Source: CAIWHR01 sp963779805 (lineage in GTDB: Bacteria; Pseudomonadota; Gammaproteobacteria; Burkholderiales; Casimicrobiaceae). Taken from it: 64,000 nt of DNA. Both the position numbers and the translations under genes were made by a program. This document shows positions 21,995-31,517 of this stretch, one piece after another (the stretch's first letter is position 1; every line of letters starts with the position of its first letter). The DNA lies in assembly GCA_963779805.1 (NCBI GenBank), contig CAVZZN010000005.1, positions 124,001 to 188,000 on the forward strand. Direction: 5' to 3'. Below the pieces are notes generated by a model that did not search any database, was not told the origin of the DNA, and was given only the letters and a program-made list of their open reading frames with translations.

Positions 21995-23506
21995 TCAGTG
22001 CACCAGCAGGGCCTGGCGCCCGAGCTGCGCGAGCGCTTCCTCGACGAGCGCCAGCGCGACCTCCGGCCGTTCGCGCGGCCATGCCGCTTGCGCGAGCGCC
22101 TGCCGCGAACGGCTGCCGTCGGCGCGCGCGAGGAACTGCCGCGCGCTCTCGGCCATGTCGAGCGGCTCGTGGCGCAGGTTCGTGACGTTGGGGCCGCGCG
22201 CAGCCTGCACGCGCACGAGCGGCGACACGGTGGGCTGTGCACCCGGGGTCAGCACGAACGGCGGCGGCACCGAGTGCAGCTCGGCCATGCCGGCAGCGAA
22301 CACGTTGAGCAACGTCGCGGCGAGGTGACCGCGATGCTCGTCGGTCACCTCGAGGCGGGCGCGCGCGCCGGCCGTGGCGCACAACGCCTCGAATCCGATC
22401 CACGCCGGCCAGTGCTCCGACAGCACGACGAGCGCCGCCTTGGCGACGCGCGCGTGCGCGGTGAACGTGCCGCCGGCGGGCACGCGGAATTCGGCCGGTG
22501 CGTCGGTGTCGAGCGGCACCGGATCCTGCGTGGGCCTCAACCGCGAGCCGACGAAGAGCTGCGCCATGCGCCACGGTGCGATCTTGCGCTCGGGCCGCGC
22601 TTCCTCGTGCACGAGCAGGGTCTGGCGGAAGGTGCTGTTGCGCAGGAAGTCGAGGAACTGCTCGCGCTTGACGAGGTCGGGCGCGATGCGCGCGAGCGCC
22701 TGCGCGGCTTCGGGCGCGAGATCGTGCGTGAACATCCGGCTGAAGTCGGCCTCGGCGAGATAGCGCAGGCCGTGCCTGCCCGCGCGCTCCACGAACTCGT
22801 GGAAGTAGAGCGGATCGTTCACTTCCTCCAGGTACTCGTGAAAGATGTAGTAGTCGCGGCGGCTGCGCACGTGCTCGGCTTCCGCGCGCAGCATCATCGC
22901 ATAGGGCGAGGTGTCGCGCGCCGCGGACGCGGCGAGGAACTCGAGCATCGCGCGCGCCTGCTGGATGCGCGTGGCGGGATCGCGGAATTGCGCCGTCTGA
23001 TAGCGCATCGCCGCCCGCACGGCACCGCGCAGGCCCCAGCCGGGCAGCGCGTTGTAGCTGATGTACGCGATGCCTTGCGGGGCGAGCTGGCGCGCGCACA
23101 GCGCGAGGATCGCGTCCTGCACTTGCGTGGGCACCCACGAGAACACGCCGTGCGCGACGATGTAGTCGAACCGGCCGTACGACTCGTCGAAGCTCGCGAT
23201 GTCCATCTCGAGCAGGCGGATGTTGGCGAGGCCGAGCGCCTCGACGAGTTGCAGGCCATCCCGGATCTGCACGCCGGAGAAGTCGACGCCGACGAACTGC
23301 GCATCCGGCAGCGTGGCGGCGAGGGGGACGATGTTGCCGCCGGCGGCGCAGCCGATCTCCAGCACGCGCGCGCGCTCCACCGGGGCCGCAGCAAGCCCGA
23401 ACAGGCGGGCGAGGGCGGCGATGCGCTCGGGATGGGTTTGCGCAAAAGGCAGGCTCTCGTACGGGAACTGCTCGTAGCTCGTCCAGAGGGCGGTCTCGGT
23501 GGTCAT
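21995..23506 (-). CDS. methyltransferase with C-terminal regulatory domain
   Basis: The 503-residue protein begins with a class I methyltransferase domain whose SAM motif VLEIGCAAGGN lies at about residues 48-58 and whose acidic loop is VGVDFSG. The sequence from about 200 onward matches the regulatory domain found in this methyltransferase family (DYYIFHEYLEEVNDPLYFHE). The natural substrate of the family is unknown. No frameshift is present. It is divergent from the spermidine-synthase-like gene and followed by a small membrane protein. Confidence 0.8.
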   Translation of the reverse strand: MTTETALWTSYEQFPYESLPFAQTHPERIAALARLFGLAAAPVERARVLEIGCAAGGNIVPLAATLPDAQFVGVDFSGVQIRDGLQLVEALGLANIRLLEMDIASFDESYGRFDYIVAHGVFSWVPTQVQDAILALCARQLAPQGIAYISYNALPGWGLRGAVRAAMRYQTAQFRDPATRIQQARAMLEFLAASAARDTSPYAMMLRAEAEHVRSRRDYYIFHEYLEEVNDPLYFHEFVERAGRHGLRYLAEADFSRMFTHDLAPEAAQALARIAPDLVKREQFLDFLRNSTFRQTLLVHEEARPERKIAPWRMAQLFVGSRLRPTQDPVPLDTDAPAEFRVPAGGTFTAHARVAKAALVVLSEHWPAWIGFEALCATAGARARLEVTDEHRGHLAATLLNVFAAGMAELHSVPPPFVLTPGAQPTVSPLVRVQAARGPNVTNLRHEPLDMAESARQFLARADGSRSRQALAQAAWPRERPEVALALVEEALAQLGRQALLVH

Positions 23507-23671
23507 CGCGGCGCGAAGCGGGGTCGAAGCGCACATTATCCCTTGTCCGGCGCCAATCTCGCTCGCTGCGACTCGCGCTCGAGCGGATGTCGTGAACTGC
23601 CGCGCCGCTTCCCGGGGCGCATGCTCACGAGCCGGCCGGGGGCGGATCCGATGTCGGCATAATGCCGTGCG

Positions 23672-24424
23672 ATGGGCATGCCGATCGACATCAGCGAGGA
23701 GCACGGAGTGCGCTACCTGCACTTCGGCTCGTCGTGGATCCAGGGCGCGATGCGCATCGCGCGGCCGTGGTCGCTCGAGCTCGAGTACACGCGCGAGATG
23801 ATGCTCGCGCTGCTGCTGCGGCGGCACGCACGCTGGCCACAGCGCGTGCTGCTGGTCGGGCTCGGTGCCGCGTCGCTGCTCAAGTTCCTGTATCGGCACT
23901 ACCCGCGCACGGTGCTGCACGTGGTCGAGATCGACGCCGGCGTGGTCGCCGCCGCGCGCCAGTTCTTCCGCCTGCCCGAGGACGAGCGTCGGGTCGCGCT
24001 CGCGGTCGCCGACGGCTACGACTACGTCGCGCGCACCGCGCACACGTTCGATCTCGCACTGGTGGATGCCTTCGACGACGCAGGACGTGCGGGCGGTCTC
24101 GACACACTCGCGTTCTATCAGCAGTTGCGCGGGCGGCTGTCGGAGCGCGGCATCGCCGTCGCCAACTATCTCGGGCGCAGCCGCGGGTTTCGCGCAGCCG
24201 CCGAGCGGCTGACGGACGCATTCGACGGGCGCACGATCGTCATGCCACCATGCGCGAGCGGCAACGTGATCGCATTCGCCGCCGCGGGCGAGCCGGTGCA
24301 CGTCACGCCCGCCGAGATGCGCTCCGGCGCGGCACGCATGCGGCGCGAGACCGGTCTCAATCTGTTGCCAAATGTTGCACGGTTGTTGCGCTCGCAACAC
24401 GTCGGCGAAGCGCTGGAGCTTTGA
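23672..24424 (+). CDS. spermidine synthase-like protein
   Basis: The 250-residue protein has the polyamine-synthase variant of the class I methyltransferase fold: VLLVGLGAASLLKFLY (glycine-rich loop), VVEIDAGVV (acidic loop) and LALVDAFDD (catalytic Asp region). It lacks the N-terminal beta-domain of true SpeE, and no speD-type gene is adjacent. It may therefore be a putrescine aminopropyltransferase homologue of other function. ATG 23672 is the first of two close starts (MGM). It is divergent from the regulatory-domain methyltransferase. Confidence 0.72.
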   Translation: MGMPIDISEEHGVRYLHFGSSWIQGAMRIARPWSLELEYTREMMLALLLRRHARWPQRVLLVGLGAASLLKFLYRHYPRTVLHVVEIDAGVVAAARQFFRLPEDERRVALAVADGYDYVARTAHTFDLALVDAFDDAGRAGGLDTLAFYQQLRGRLSERGIAVANYLGRSRGFRAAAERLTDAFDGRTIVMPPCASGNVIAFAAAGEPVHVTPAEMRSGAARMRRETGLNLLPNVARLLRSQHVGEALEL

Positions 24425-24614
24425 TTGGCTTCGACGTTGCTGTCTCGTCATTGCACGCCTTTCCACGTCGTTTCGGGACGGTGTGGACGATTTGCAGCGC
24501 GTGCGTGGTCAACGGGAATGGCAGTCGCGCGTTCTCGGAACGTGGAATGCGCGCCGATGGCGCCGCGTTCCCGCTGACGCCAACGTTACGCGGCGTCTCC
24601 TCACTGGAGGTTTC

Positions 24615-26261
24615 ATGTCCCGCCTGGTTACCTCGTCCGTTGCGCTTGCACTCGCCCTCGCGCTCGCTGCACCCGCATCGGTCCTTGCACAGCAGACGTA
24701 CGGCAATTACCCGCCCGCCTACCCGCCTCCCTCCGCGCCCGGGTACGTGCCGAGCTACGCGCCCGCGCCGTTCACGCAGGAGGAGCTCGACTCGCTGCTC
24801 GCGCCGATCGCGCTCTATCCCGACCAGCTGCTCGCGCAGATCCTGATGGCGTCGACGTATCCGCAGGACGTCGTGCAGGCCGCGCGCTTCCTGCGCCAGA
24901 ACCCGGGCTTGCGCGGTCCCGCCCTCGACGACGCCGTCGCGCGCTTCGACTGGGATCCGAGCGTGCAATCGCTGACGGCGTTTCCGCAGGTGCTGGACAT
25001 GATGACCCAGCGCATGGATTGGACGCGCCGACTCGGCGAGGCGTATCTCGAGGATCAGGACTGGGTGATGGACACGGTGCAGGATCTGCGCTGGCGTGCC
25101 CAGGAGGCGGGCAATCTCGCGAGCACCCCGCAGCAGCGCGTGTTCGTGGAGGACCGCACGATCTACATCGAGCCTGCGGCGCCGGAAGTGATCTACGTGC
25201 CTACCTACAACCCGACCGTGATCTACGGCCCGTGGTGGGCTCCGGCCTACGTGCCGTACTACTGGCGGCCGCCGCGCACGTATTACCCGGGCGTGGTGAT
25301 CGGCACGGGCTACGTGAAATTCGGCGTGCCCTATCGCGTGACGCACAACCACTGGGGGTGGGCGCGACCGGACTGGCAGCAACGGCACATCGACGTCGAC
25401 GTGCACCGGCCGAACCAGTTCATCGAGCGCAAGCCGTATTACCGCGAATGGGCGCGCGACGGCTGGTGGGAAGGCCGCCGGGAGCAGACGCGGGCCGATG
25501 CTCCGCGCGATCGCCAGCAAGGCCGCGGGCCCGATGCCGCACCCGGCCGCTCCGGATCCGGGGGGGATGCTCGCCGGAACGATCGTGGCCCGAGCGCCCC
25601 GCTCACCGGCGGCCCGCAAGGCGGACAGCTGCCGATCACGCCGCACCAGGCCGCGCCGCAGCCCGCGAGGCCACAGCCCGGCGGGTCGCAGCAACGCGAC
25701 AACCGCCAATACCAGCCCGGCCAGCAGGGCGGCCAGCAGCGCACGCCGCGACCGGAAGGATCGAGCGCGCCGCAAGGCGCTCCCGTGGTGCCGCATGCGC
25801 CGACGCCGCAGGCGAGCCCGGTCGCACCTCGCGCGCCGGCCCCGCAGAGAAGCCCGGCTGTACCGCATGCGCCGACGCCGCAGGCGCGCCCGGTCGCGCC
25901 GACGCCACCGAGCGTTCCCGCGGCGCCGAGCCAGGGCCCCGCCATGCGCTCCGTGCCCCCGCCCCAGGGCGCCCCGGTGGTGCGCCAGCCGCCCGCGCCG
26001 CCAGGCAGCCCCGTCGTGCCGCACGCGCCGGCACCGCAGGCAAGCCCGGTCGCGCCGCACGCCCCGACGCCCCAGAGCGCCCCCGCAGTGCCGCACGGCG
26101 CGCCGGTCCCTCCGCGATCGCCGGCACCGACCGCTCCCCAGCCGCAGTCGGGCGGACCGCAGGGGTCCGCAGCGCAGCATGCCGGGACTGCGCCCGCCCA
26201 GGGACGCGGCCATGGCGAGCGTCGCGGGCCGGCCTCTGAGCCACGACAGCAAGGCTCGTAG
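24615..26261 (+). CDS. DUF3300-family exported protein with proline-rich tail
   Basis: The 548-residue product has a signal peptide ending ASVLAQQ. The DUF3300 domain follows at about residues 50-290, with the hallmark LLAPIALYPDQLLAQILMAS and the later IYVPTYNPTVIYGPWW. From about residue 300 the chain becomes a long low-complexity tail of Gln, Pro, Ala and Arg, including four PHAPxPQ repeats. Such a tail could span or bind peptidoglycan, but no function is established. ATG 24615 lies behind CTGGAGG. Confidence 0.82.
   Translation: MSRLVTSSVALALALALAAPASVLAQQTYGNYPPAYPPPSAPGYVPSYAPAPFTQEELDSLLAPIALYPDQLLAQILMASTYPQDVVQAARFLRQNPGLRGPALDDAVARFDWDPSVQSLTAFPQVLDMMTQRMDWTRRLGEAYLEDQDWVMDTVQDLRWRAQEAGNLASTPQQRVFVEDRTIYIEPAAPEVIYVPTYNPTVIYGPWWAPAYVPYYWRPPRTYYPGVVIGTGYVKFGVPYRVTHNHWGWARPDWQQRHIDVDVHRPNQFIERKPYYREWARDGWWEGRREQTRADAPRDRQQGRGPDAAPGRSGSGGDARRNDRGPSAPLTGGPQGGQLPITPHQAAPQPARPQPGGSQQRDNRQYQPGQQGGQQRTPRPEGSSAPQGAPVVPHAPTPQASPVAPRAPAPQRSPAVPHAPTPQARPVAPTPPSVPAAPSQGPAMRSVPPPQGAPVVRQPPAPPGSPVVPHAPAPQASPVAPHAPTPQSAPAVPHGAPVPPRSPAPTAPQPQSGGPQGSAAQHAGTAPAQGRGHGERRGPASEPRQQGS
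25781..26115 (+). repeat. coding repeats for PHAPxPQ units
   Basis: Four near-identical coding units (near 25790, 25862, 26020 and 26059) encode PHAPTPQ or PHAPAPQ followed by a short spacer and PVAP. They make the DUF3300 tail prone to length change by slippage or recombination. Confidence 0.7.
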
Positions 26262-26440
26262 GCTTCGCATAGCGGCGAACCGCGTCCGGCGGCACAATCG
26301 CCGGGCGCCCGGTCCCGCAGCCGCCAGGCGGTTGCGGGCTCTGGTGCTTGCCCGATGCCGCCCATACCTCATGGACAGCATGCCGAGCGCGCCCCGCACG
26401 GCGTCCTGCCGTGCGGGTTCCCGGAGACTGGAAGCACCTC

Positions 26441-27397
26441 ATGAAGTACAAGGACTACTACGCGATCATGGGCCTCGAGCGCGATGCGCGCGCCGAGGAC
26501 ATCAAGAAGGCGTACCGCAAGCTCGCGCGCAAGTACCACCCGGACGTCTCCAAGGAGGCGAACGCGGAGGAGCGCTTCAAGGAAGTCGCCGAGGCCTACG
26601 AGACGCTCAAGGATCCCGAGAAGCGCGCGGCCTACGACCAGCTCGGCCGGCACGCGGCCGGCCAGGAATTTCGCCCGCCGCCGGACTGGGGCCAGGCCTT
26701 TGGCGCCGGCGCCGGCGGCGCGAACTTCGAGGACATCGACCTCGCCGACCTGTTCGCCGGCCTCACCGGCCGTCGGCAGCGCGGCCGCGGCCAGGCGGGT
26801 ACGGCGTTCGCCATGCCGGGCCGCGACATCGAGGCCGTCGTGCGCCTCACGTTCGACCAGGCGTTCCATGGCACGGAGATCGAGCTCGACCTCAGCATGC
26901 CGGAGATCGACGAGCAGGGGATGGTGCGGCGCGTGCCGCGTCACCTCAAGGTCCGCGTGCCCAAGGGCGTCGCGGACGGGCAGAAGCTTCGCGTGCCCGG
27001 CAAGGGCGGGAAGGGCGTGAATGGCGGCCAGGACGGCGACCTCTATCTCGACATCGAGGTGGCGCCGCATCGGCACTTCCGCGTCGAAGGGCAGGATCTG
27101 TATCTCGACCTGCCGCTCGCGCCGTGGGAGGCGGTGCTGGGCACCAGCGTCGTGATGCCGACCCCGACCGGCGCGATATCGCTCAAGGTGCCGCCCGGTA
27201 CGCGCGCGGGGCAGCGTTTTCGCATCGCAGGCCGCGGCATGGCGCGGCCCAACGCATCGCCCGGCGATCTCTACGCCGTCGTGCAGATCGCGGTGCCCAC
27301 GGTGGTGACCGACCGCGAGCGCGCGCTCTACTCGGAGCTCGCGCAGCAGTCGACGTTCAATCCCCGCGCTCATCTTGAATCCGGAGAATCGTCATGA
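26441..27397 (+). CDS. cbpA: CbpA-type DnaJ co-chaperone
   Basis: The 318-residue protein begins with a J-domain (residues 4-68) that contains the HPD signature at 33-35 in RKYHPDVSKEA. A glycine-rich linker follows, then two C-terminal beta-sandwich substrate domains. It lacks the zinc-finger domain of DnaJ, which makes it CbpA-like. CbpA stimulates DnaK and can bind curved DNA. Its stop overlaps the start of cbpM as ATGA, the classic cbpAM arrangement. Confidence 0.9.
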   Translation: MKYKDYYAIMGLERDARAEDIKKAYRKLARKYHPDVSKEANAEERFKEVAEAYETLKDPEKRAAYDQLGRHAAGQEFRPPPDWGQAFGAGAGGANFEDIDLADLFAGLTGRRQRGRGQAGTAFAMPGRDIEAVVRLTFDQAFHGTEIELDLSMPEIDEQGMVRRVPRHLKVRVPKGVADGQKLRVPGKGGKGVNGGQDGDLYLDIEVAPHRHFRVEGQDLYLDLPLAPWEAVLGTSVVMPTPTGAISLKVPPGTRAGQRFRIAGRGMARPNASPGDLYAVVQIAVPTVVTDRERALYSELAQQSTFNPRAHLESGESS

Positions 27398-27711
27398 GCC
27401 GCGAGCTCACCGAGGCCCTGCGTCTCGACACCGCGACGGCGCTCACGTTCGACGAACTCGTCGCCTGCTCGGGGCTCGCAGAGGGCGTGCTGCGCGAGCT
27501 CGTCGAGTACGGCGCGCTCGATCCGATCGATCGCCGCGCTGCCGTGTGGACCTTCGAGTCGCGCGTGATCGTGGCGGCGCGCACGGCGCATCGCCTGCAG
27601 CGCGACCTCGAGCTCGATGCGTACGCGCTCGCCGTCGCACTGCGCTACGTCGAAGAGATCGAGAGCCTGCAGCGCGAGGTCCGGCGACTGCGCGCGATGC
27701 TCGGCGCGTAA
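27394..27711 (+). CDS. cbpM: chaperone modulatory protein CbpM
   Basis: The 105-residue product has the MerR-like fold of CbpM, with LTFDELVACSGLAEGVLRELVEYGAL near the N-terminus and a coiled-coil end (VEEIESLQREVRRLRAML). CbpM binds the CbpA J-domain and blocks its work with DnaK. The start overlaps the cbpA stop. A family B repeat follows 56 bp downstream. Confidence 0.88.
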   Translation: MSRELTEALRLDTATALTFDELVACSGLAEGVLRELVEYGALDPIDRRAAVWTFESRVIVAARTAHRLQRDLELDAYALAVALRYVEEIESLQREVRRLRAMLGA

Positions 27712-27766
27712 CGCCCCAGTGCCCGGGACCGATCGTCCCGAGCGAACGCGTCCGGTGCGTCCGGCC

Positions 27767-27793
27767 GACTCCAGGGTCCACCCAGGGTCGGCA
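27767..27793. repeat. family B palindromic intergenic repeat
   Basis: Two units sharing CCAGGGTC lie 11 bp apart in the 136-bp gap between cbpM and the MFS gene. The left arms are degenerate (GACTCC and CCACCC), so this is a decayed copy of the GACCC-W-GGGTC pair. Confidence 0.65.
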
Positions 27794-27847
27794 GGGCGGG
27801 TCGTCGCAGCCTGCGATAATCGCGCCTTTGCCTCGCTCGCCCGCGTC

Positions 27848-29018
27848 GTGACGCCCTCATCGCCTGCTGCCGTGCCGCGTCTCACGCGCGGCCTCATGGT
27901 GCTCCTCGTCATCACGGTGTTCACCACCGCGAGCACCATCCATTACCAGACGCCCATGCTCGGGCGCATCGCCGCGGAATTCGGCGCCACCGCGGCCGCG
28001 GTCGGCTGGATTCCCACGCTCTCGTTCGCGGGCTTCCTGTCCGGCACGCTGCTGCTGATCCCGCTCGGCGATCGCTACGACAAGCGCAAGCTGATCCTCG
28101 CCAAGGTGGCCGTGCTCGCGCTGTCCGTGCTGGTGATGGGCATCGCGCCTTCGCTGCCGGTGCTGTGGGCGGCGAGCTTCGTGCTCGGCGTCGCCACCAG
28201 CGTGTCGCAGCACGTCGTGCCGCTCGTGGCCGAGCTCGCCGATCCGCGAGGCGCGCGGCGGCGCCGTCGGCACGGTGCTGTCGGGGCTGTTCCTGGGCAT
28301 CCTGTTCGCGCGCGTGGTGGGCGGCATCGTTGCCGACACGCTGGGATGGCGCTGGATGTACTTCATCGCCACCGGGATGCTCGTGGTGGTCGCGGTGCCC
28401 CTCGTGGCGCGTCTTCCGGCGACGACGGCCAGGACGACGCAGCGCTACCCGGAGCTCATCCGCTCGCTCGCGCACCTCTACGCGCGCAGCGCCGCGTTGC
28501 GCCGCGCTTCGCTCACGCAATTCGCGCTCGGCATCGGCTACGGCGGCTTCTGGGCGACGCTCGCGCCGATGCTGCTCGCCACGCACGGGCTGGGTCCGAC
28601 GGCTGCAGGCCTGATCGGCATTCCGGGCGCTGCCGGCATTCTCGTCGCGCGCCCCGCGGGACGCTGGATGGACCGCAGCGGCGTCGGGCCCGTGGTCACC
28701 GCGGGCATCGGCCTCGTGATGGCCGCGTTCGCGGTCTTCAGCCTGGGCGCGTACTGGGTCGCGGCGATCGTCGCGGGCGCGATCCTGCTCGATTGCGGCT
28801 TGCGCGCGGCGATGGTCGCCAACCAGACCCTCGTGACGTCCGTGGATCCCAAGGCCCGCAGCCGCCTCAACACCGTGTTCGCCGCTCACATCTGGGGCGG
28901 GAATGCGGTCGGCGCGTTCCTCGCGAGCACGGCCCTCACGCACGCGGGCTGGTGGGCCGTATGCGCGATCGCGTTTGCGGCGGCCGGCATCGGGATGGTG
29001 ATGCATCGCCGCGCGTAA
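27848..29018 (+). CDS. major facilitator superfamily transporter (one frameshift)
   Basis: The 12-helix permease has the MFS loop signature after helix 2 (PLGDRYDKRKLIL) and its second-half counterpart (GRWMDRSGVGPVV). The frame shifts once near 28250; removing one base joins LVAELADP to EARGGAVGTVLSG. Length after correction is about 390 residues. GTG 27848 is the likely start. It resembles drug/H+ antiporters of the YnfM type, but the substrate is not readable. A TAATCG-like -10 region lies just upstream. Confidence 0.8.
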
Positions 29019-29115
29019 CGTCCGGCAGCGCCTGAGCATGCATTGCGGCGCCCGCCTACAGGCGAGCGCACGCACCCGGGGCACACTGGGCGTCGAATCG
29101 TACCCGGGAGCCCGC

Positions 29116-29509
29116 ATGACCATCAGGACCTCATCACGCCTCACCGCCGTGGCCGCATGCATCGCGTTGCTGGTCGCGGCCCCGCTCGCGTCCGCGCAGG
29201 GTGGCCGCGCGAATGCCGGCCGTGCGAACGCCGGCGCGCCGTGCGAACGCCGCCGCGGCGAACGACATCGCGGCGACAGCGCAAGCGATGCCCATGCCGC
29301 ACGGCATCGTGCCCAACCGCGCGGAGCTGCCCGGGTCCGCGTTCCAGAAGCTCGATGCTGCGAACAAGGGCTACGTCATCCCCGACGACGTGGCGCAGAT
29401 GTCCGGCTTCGAGAGCGCGTTCCGGCAGGCCGACCGGAATCGCGATGGCCGGCTCGATGCGCCGGAGTTCGAGCGCGCCTGGGACATCTACACAAGCAGC
29501 ACGCCCTGA
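29116..29509 (+). CDS. exported EF-hand protein (one frameshift)
   Basis: A signal peptide ends ASAQGG; a short RANAG-RANAG-RRANAA repeat follows. After a one-base frame change near 29240 the chain continues into two EF-hand-like segments. The second has a full calcium loop, DRNRDGRLDAPE (ligands D, N, D, E12). The mature protein is about 100 residues and presumably periplasmic. The repeat region just before the frame change makes slippage plausible. Confidence 0.7.
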
Positions 29510-29516
29510 CGAGTGC

Positions 29517-29543
29517 AAGGCCACGGGCTCTTGGCGTGGCCTT
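29517..29543 (+). terminator. terminator after the EF-hand gene
   Basis: AAGGCCACG and CGTGGCCTT form a perfect 9-bp stem with a 9-nt loop, beginning 8 bp past the stop and followed by CTTCTTCG. It is a rho-independent-like hairpin with a weak U-tract. Confidence 0.65.
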
Positions 29544-29725
29544 CTTCGTCGACGAGCGCGCAACGCGCTGCATCGACCCGCGCCTTGCGCACGACCCTCA
29601 CGCCGTACATGTCGGCGCGCAGCCACGCCGCCGCGGTGCGCGAGCTCGCTATGGACGAGGCCTGCGTCTAGCGGCAATATGAAGAACTCTCGGCGCCGGT
29701 CCCGATTACTCGCATCCAGGAGCCC

Positions 29726-30553
29726 ATGATGACGCAACGCACGGAAACGGGCGGATTCACCCGGTTGCTGCAAGGCTTGGCGGTCGGGGCGGTTGCGATG
29801 TACCTCCTCGATCCCCACAAGGGCCGGCGCCGCCGTGCGCTCGTGCGCGATCAGCTCAATCGCATCGGGAGCGACATCGCCGATCTCGCGCACGACGCGG
29901 CGCGAGACAGCGCCAACCGGCTGCAGGGCATGCGCGCGCGCCTGGATCGTCGCGCCCGCAGCGACGCTTCGATCGACGAGCTGCGCCTCATCGAGCGCGT
30001 GCGCGCTGCGCTGGGGCGCGTGGTGTCGCATCCGCACGCGATCCAGGTCGGCGCGATGCAGGGCACGATCCGCCTGAGCGGTCCCGTGCTTGCGCGCGAG
30101 GTTGCCGCGGTGCTCGCAACGGCGCGCGGCGTTCCCGGCGTCACTCGCGTCGAGAACCAGCTGGACGCGCACGAGCGATCCGACGTGCCGGCGCTGCAGG
30201 GGCAGGGGCGGCAACGTCGCGGCCAGGACCATCCCGCGCCCGCGATGCGCATGGGCACGCTGCTCGGCGGCGGCATGCTCGCGTTGTACGCGTTGCGCAA
30301 GGACGGCCTGGTGCGCGTCGGCGCGGCCGGCATGGCCTACGCCCTCGCGAAGCACGCGCTCTACGGCACGCCGGGAGGCACCGGCTGCCGCCAGCGGGGC
30401 GCGCTCGAGCAGCACGGTCGCAGCGAGGACCGGCCGCTGCCGACGGTGATCCACGCAGGACGCCCGGTGCGCGACAACGGCGCATCGACGGGCGCTTCAG
30501 CCGAGGGTGCAGCGGCGCCCGCGCGCTCGGCACCGCCACCCGCGACCCACTGA
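29726..30553 (+). CDS. BON-domain membrane-associated protein
   Basis: The 275-residue product has a short hydrophobic N-terminal segment (LLQGLAVGAVAMYLLDP) followed by the basic motif HKGRRRRALVRDQ, and a BON domain at about residues 86-150 (VQVGAMQGTIRLSGPV, VENQLDAH). A second hydrophobic patch lies at 180-200. The tail is low complexity. BON domains are thought to bind membranes. ATG 29726 and 29729 both lie behind CCAGGAG. Confidence 0.75.
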   Translation: MMTQRTETGGFTRLLQGLAVGAVAMYLLDPHKGRRRRALVRDQLNRIGSDIADLAHDAARDSANRLQGMRARLDRRARSDASIDELRLIERVRAALGRVVSHPHAIQVGAMQGTIRLSGPVLAREVAAVLATARGVPGVTRVENQLDAHERSDVPALQGQGRQRRGQDHPAPAMRMGTLLGGGMLALYALRKDGLVRVGAAGMAYALAKHALYGTPGGTGCRQRGALEQHGRSEDRPLPTVIHAGRPVRDNGASTGASAEGAAAPARSAPPPATH

Positions 30554-30584
30554 TCGCGCGGCGAGAAGGCCGGGAACGCGCGGG

Positions 30585-30590
30585 TATACT
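30585..30590 (+). promoter_or_regulatory. -10 box directly before the argB-like start
   Basis: TATACT ends 6 bp before the ATG at 30597, and no ribosome site is present. Transcription would start at or next to the A of the ATG, predicting a leaderless mRNA. Confidence 0.5.
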
Positions 30591-30596
30591 TCGCGC

Positions 30597-31517
30597 ATGA
30601 TCCCGGCCACGAAGGCTCGCATCCTCGCGGAGGCGCTTCCCTACATCCGCGCCTATCACGGCAAGATCCTCGTCGTCCGCTTCGGCGGCAAGGCGATGAC
30701 CGATCCCGCGCTGAAGGCGGGCTTCGCGCGGGACGTGGCGCTGCTGCGTCTGGTCGGCATGCAACCCATCGTCGTGCACGGCGGCGGATGGCAGATCGAT
30801 CGGCTCATGGAGCAGATGGGCATGACGCCGCGCACGCATCGCGGCGTGCGCATCACCGACGAGAAGACGCTCAACGTGGTGGAGATGGTGCTGGGCGAGC
30901 TCAATCAGGAGCTCACGGGGCTCATCAACCAGCACGGCAGCAAGGCGGTCGGTCTCGACGGCCAGGACGGGCGCTTCATCCACGCGTGCAAGCGGGTGCT
31001 GCCGCCCGAGGACGGTCGTGCCGACGACGTCGATCTCGGTTACGTGGGCGACGTCGAGAGCATCGACGTCGGGCTGGTGCGCCTGCTGCTGTCGCGGCAG
31101 TTCGTGCCGGTGATCATGCCCGTCGGGGTCGGCAGCGACGGCAGCGCGTATCACATCAATTCGGACCTGCTCGCCGGCCATCTCGCGCGCGCGCTCAACG
31201 CCGAGAAGCTCGTGCTGATGACCAACGTCCCGGGCCTCGTGCGACCCGACGGCCGTCTCGCCTACATCCTTACCGCGAGCGAGGCGCGCGAGATGCTGCG
31301 CCAGGGCAGCATCGCGGAGCGCGGGGTGGAGCGCGTGCGCGCGGCTCTCGACGCGATCGCCGAGGGCGTGCGCTCCGTGCACATCATCGACGGCGGGCTG
31401 CCCAGCGCGCTGCTGCTCGAGGTGCTGACCGCCGAGGGCGTGGGCACGGCCGTGCGCTCCGATGCGGGACCGCACTTCTTCGAGGACAGCCGCAGCTACC
31501 TCTTCGCCGGGCTCTGA
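30597..31517 (+). CDS. acetylglutamate kinase-like protein (ArgB paralogue?)
   Basis: The 306-residue protein aligns with betaproteobacterial ArgB across its length: FGGKAMTD, VVHGGG, INQHGSKAVGL, YHINSDLLAG, LMTNVPG and VHIIDGG. ArgB phosphorylates N-acetylglutamate in arginine synthesis. The lysine that stabilises phosphoryl transfer (K8 in E. coli, in KYGG or KLGG) is R28 here. The second catalytic lysine (K217 in E. coli) falls in GVERVRAAL and also appears as Arg. The usual GGGP reads GGGW. These changes favour a paralogue or altered enzyme over the housekeeping ArgB. It is a single gene, convergent with a small exported protein. Confidence 0.78.
   Translation: MIPATKARILAEALPYIRAYHGKILVVRFGGKAMTDPALKAGFARDVALLRLVGMQPIVVHGGGWQIDRLMEQMGMTPRTHRGVRITDEKTLNVVEMVLGELNQELTGLINQHGSKAVGLDGQDGRFIHACKRVLPPEDGRADDVDLGYVGDVESIDVGLVRLLLSRQFVPVIMPVGVGSDGSAYHINSDLLAGHLARALNAEKLVLMTNVPGLVRPDGRLAYILTASEAREMLRQGSIAERGVERVRAALDAIAEGVRSVHIIDGGLPSALLLEVLTAEGVGTAVRSDAGPHFFEDSRSYLFAGL

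Noticed and set aside
25781..26115. CRISPR-like array
   Set aside because: The regular units are coding Pro-rich repeats in frame with DUF3300, not repeat-spacer units.
24357..26399. A long minus-strand frame across the DUF3300 gene
   Set aside because: It encodes only Arg/Leu-rich repeats that mirror the Pro-rich plus-strand tail; no start signal and no homologous domain.
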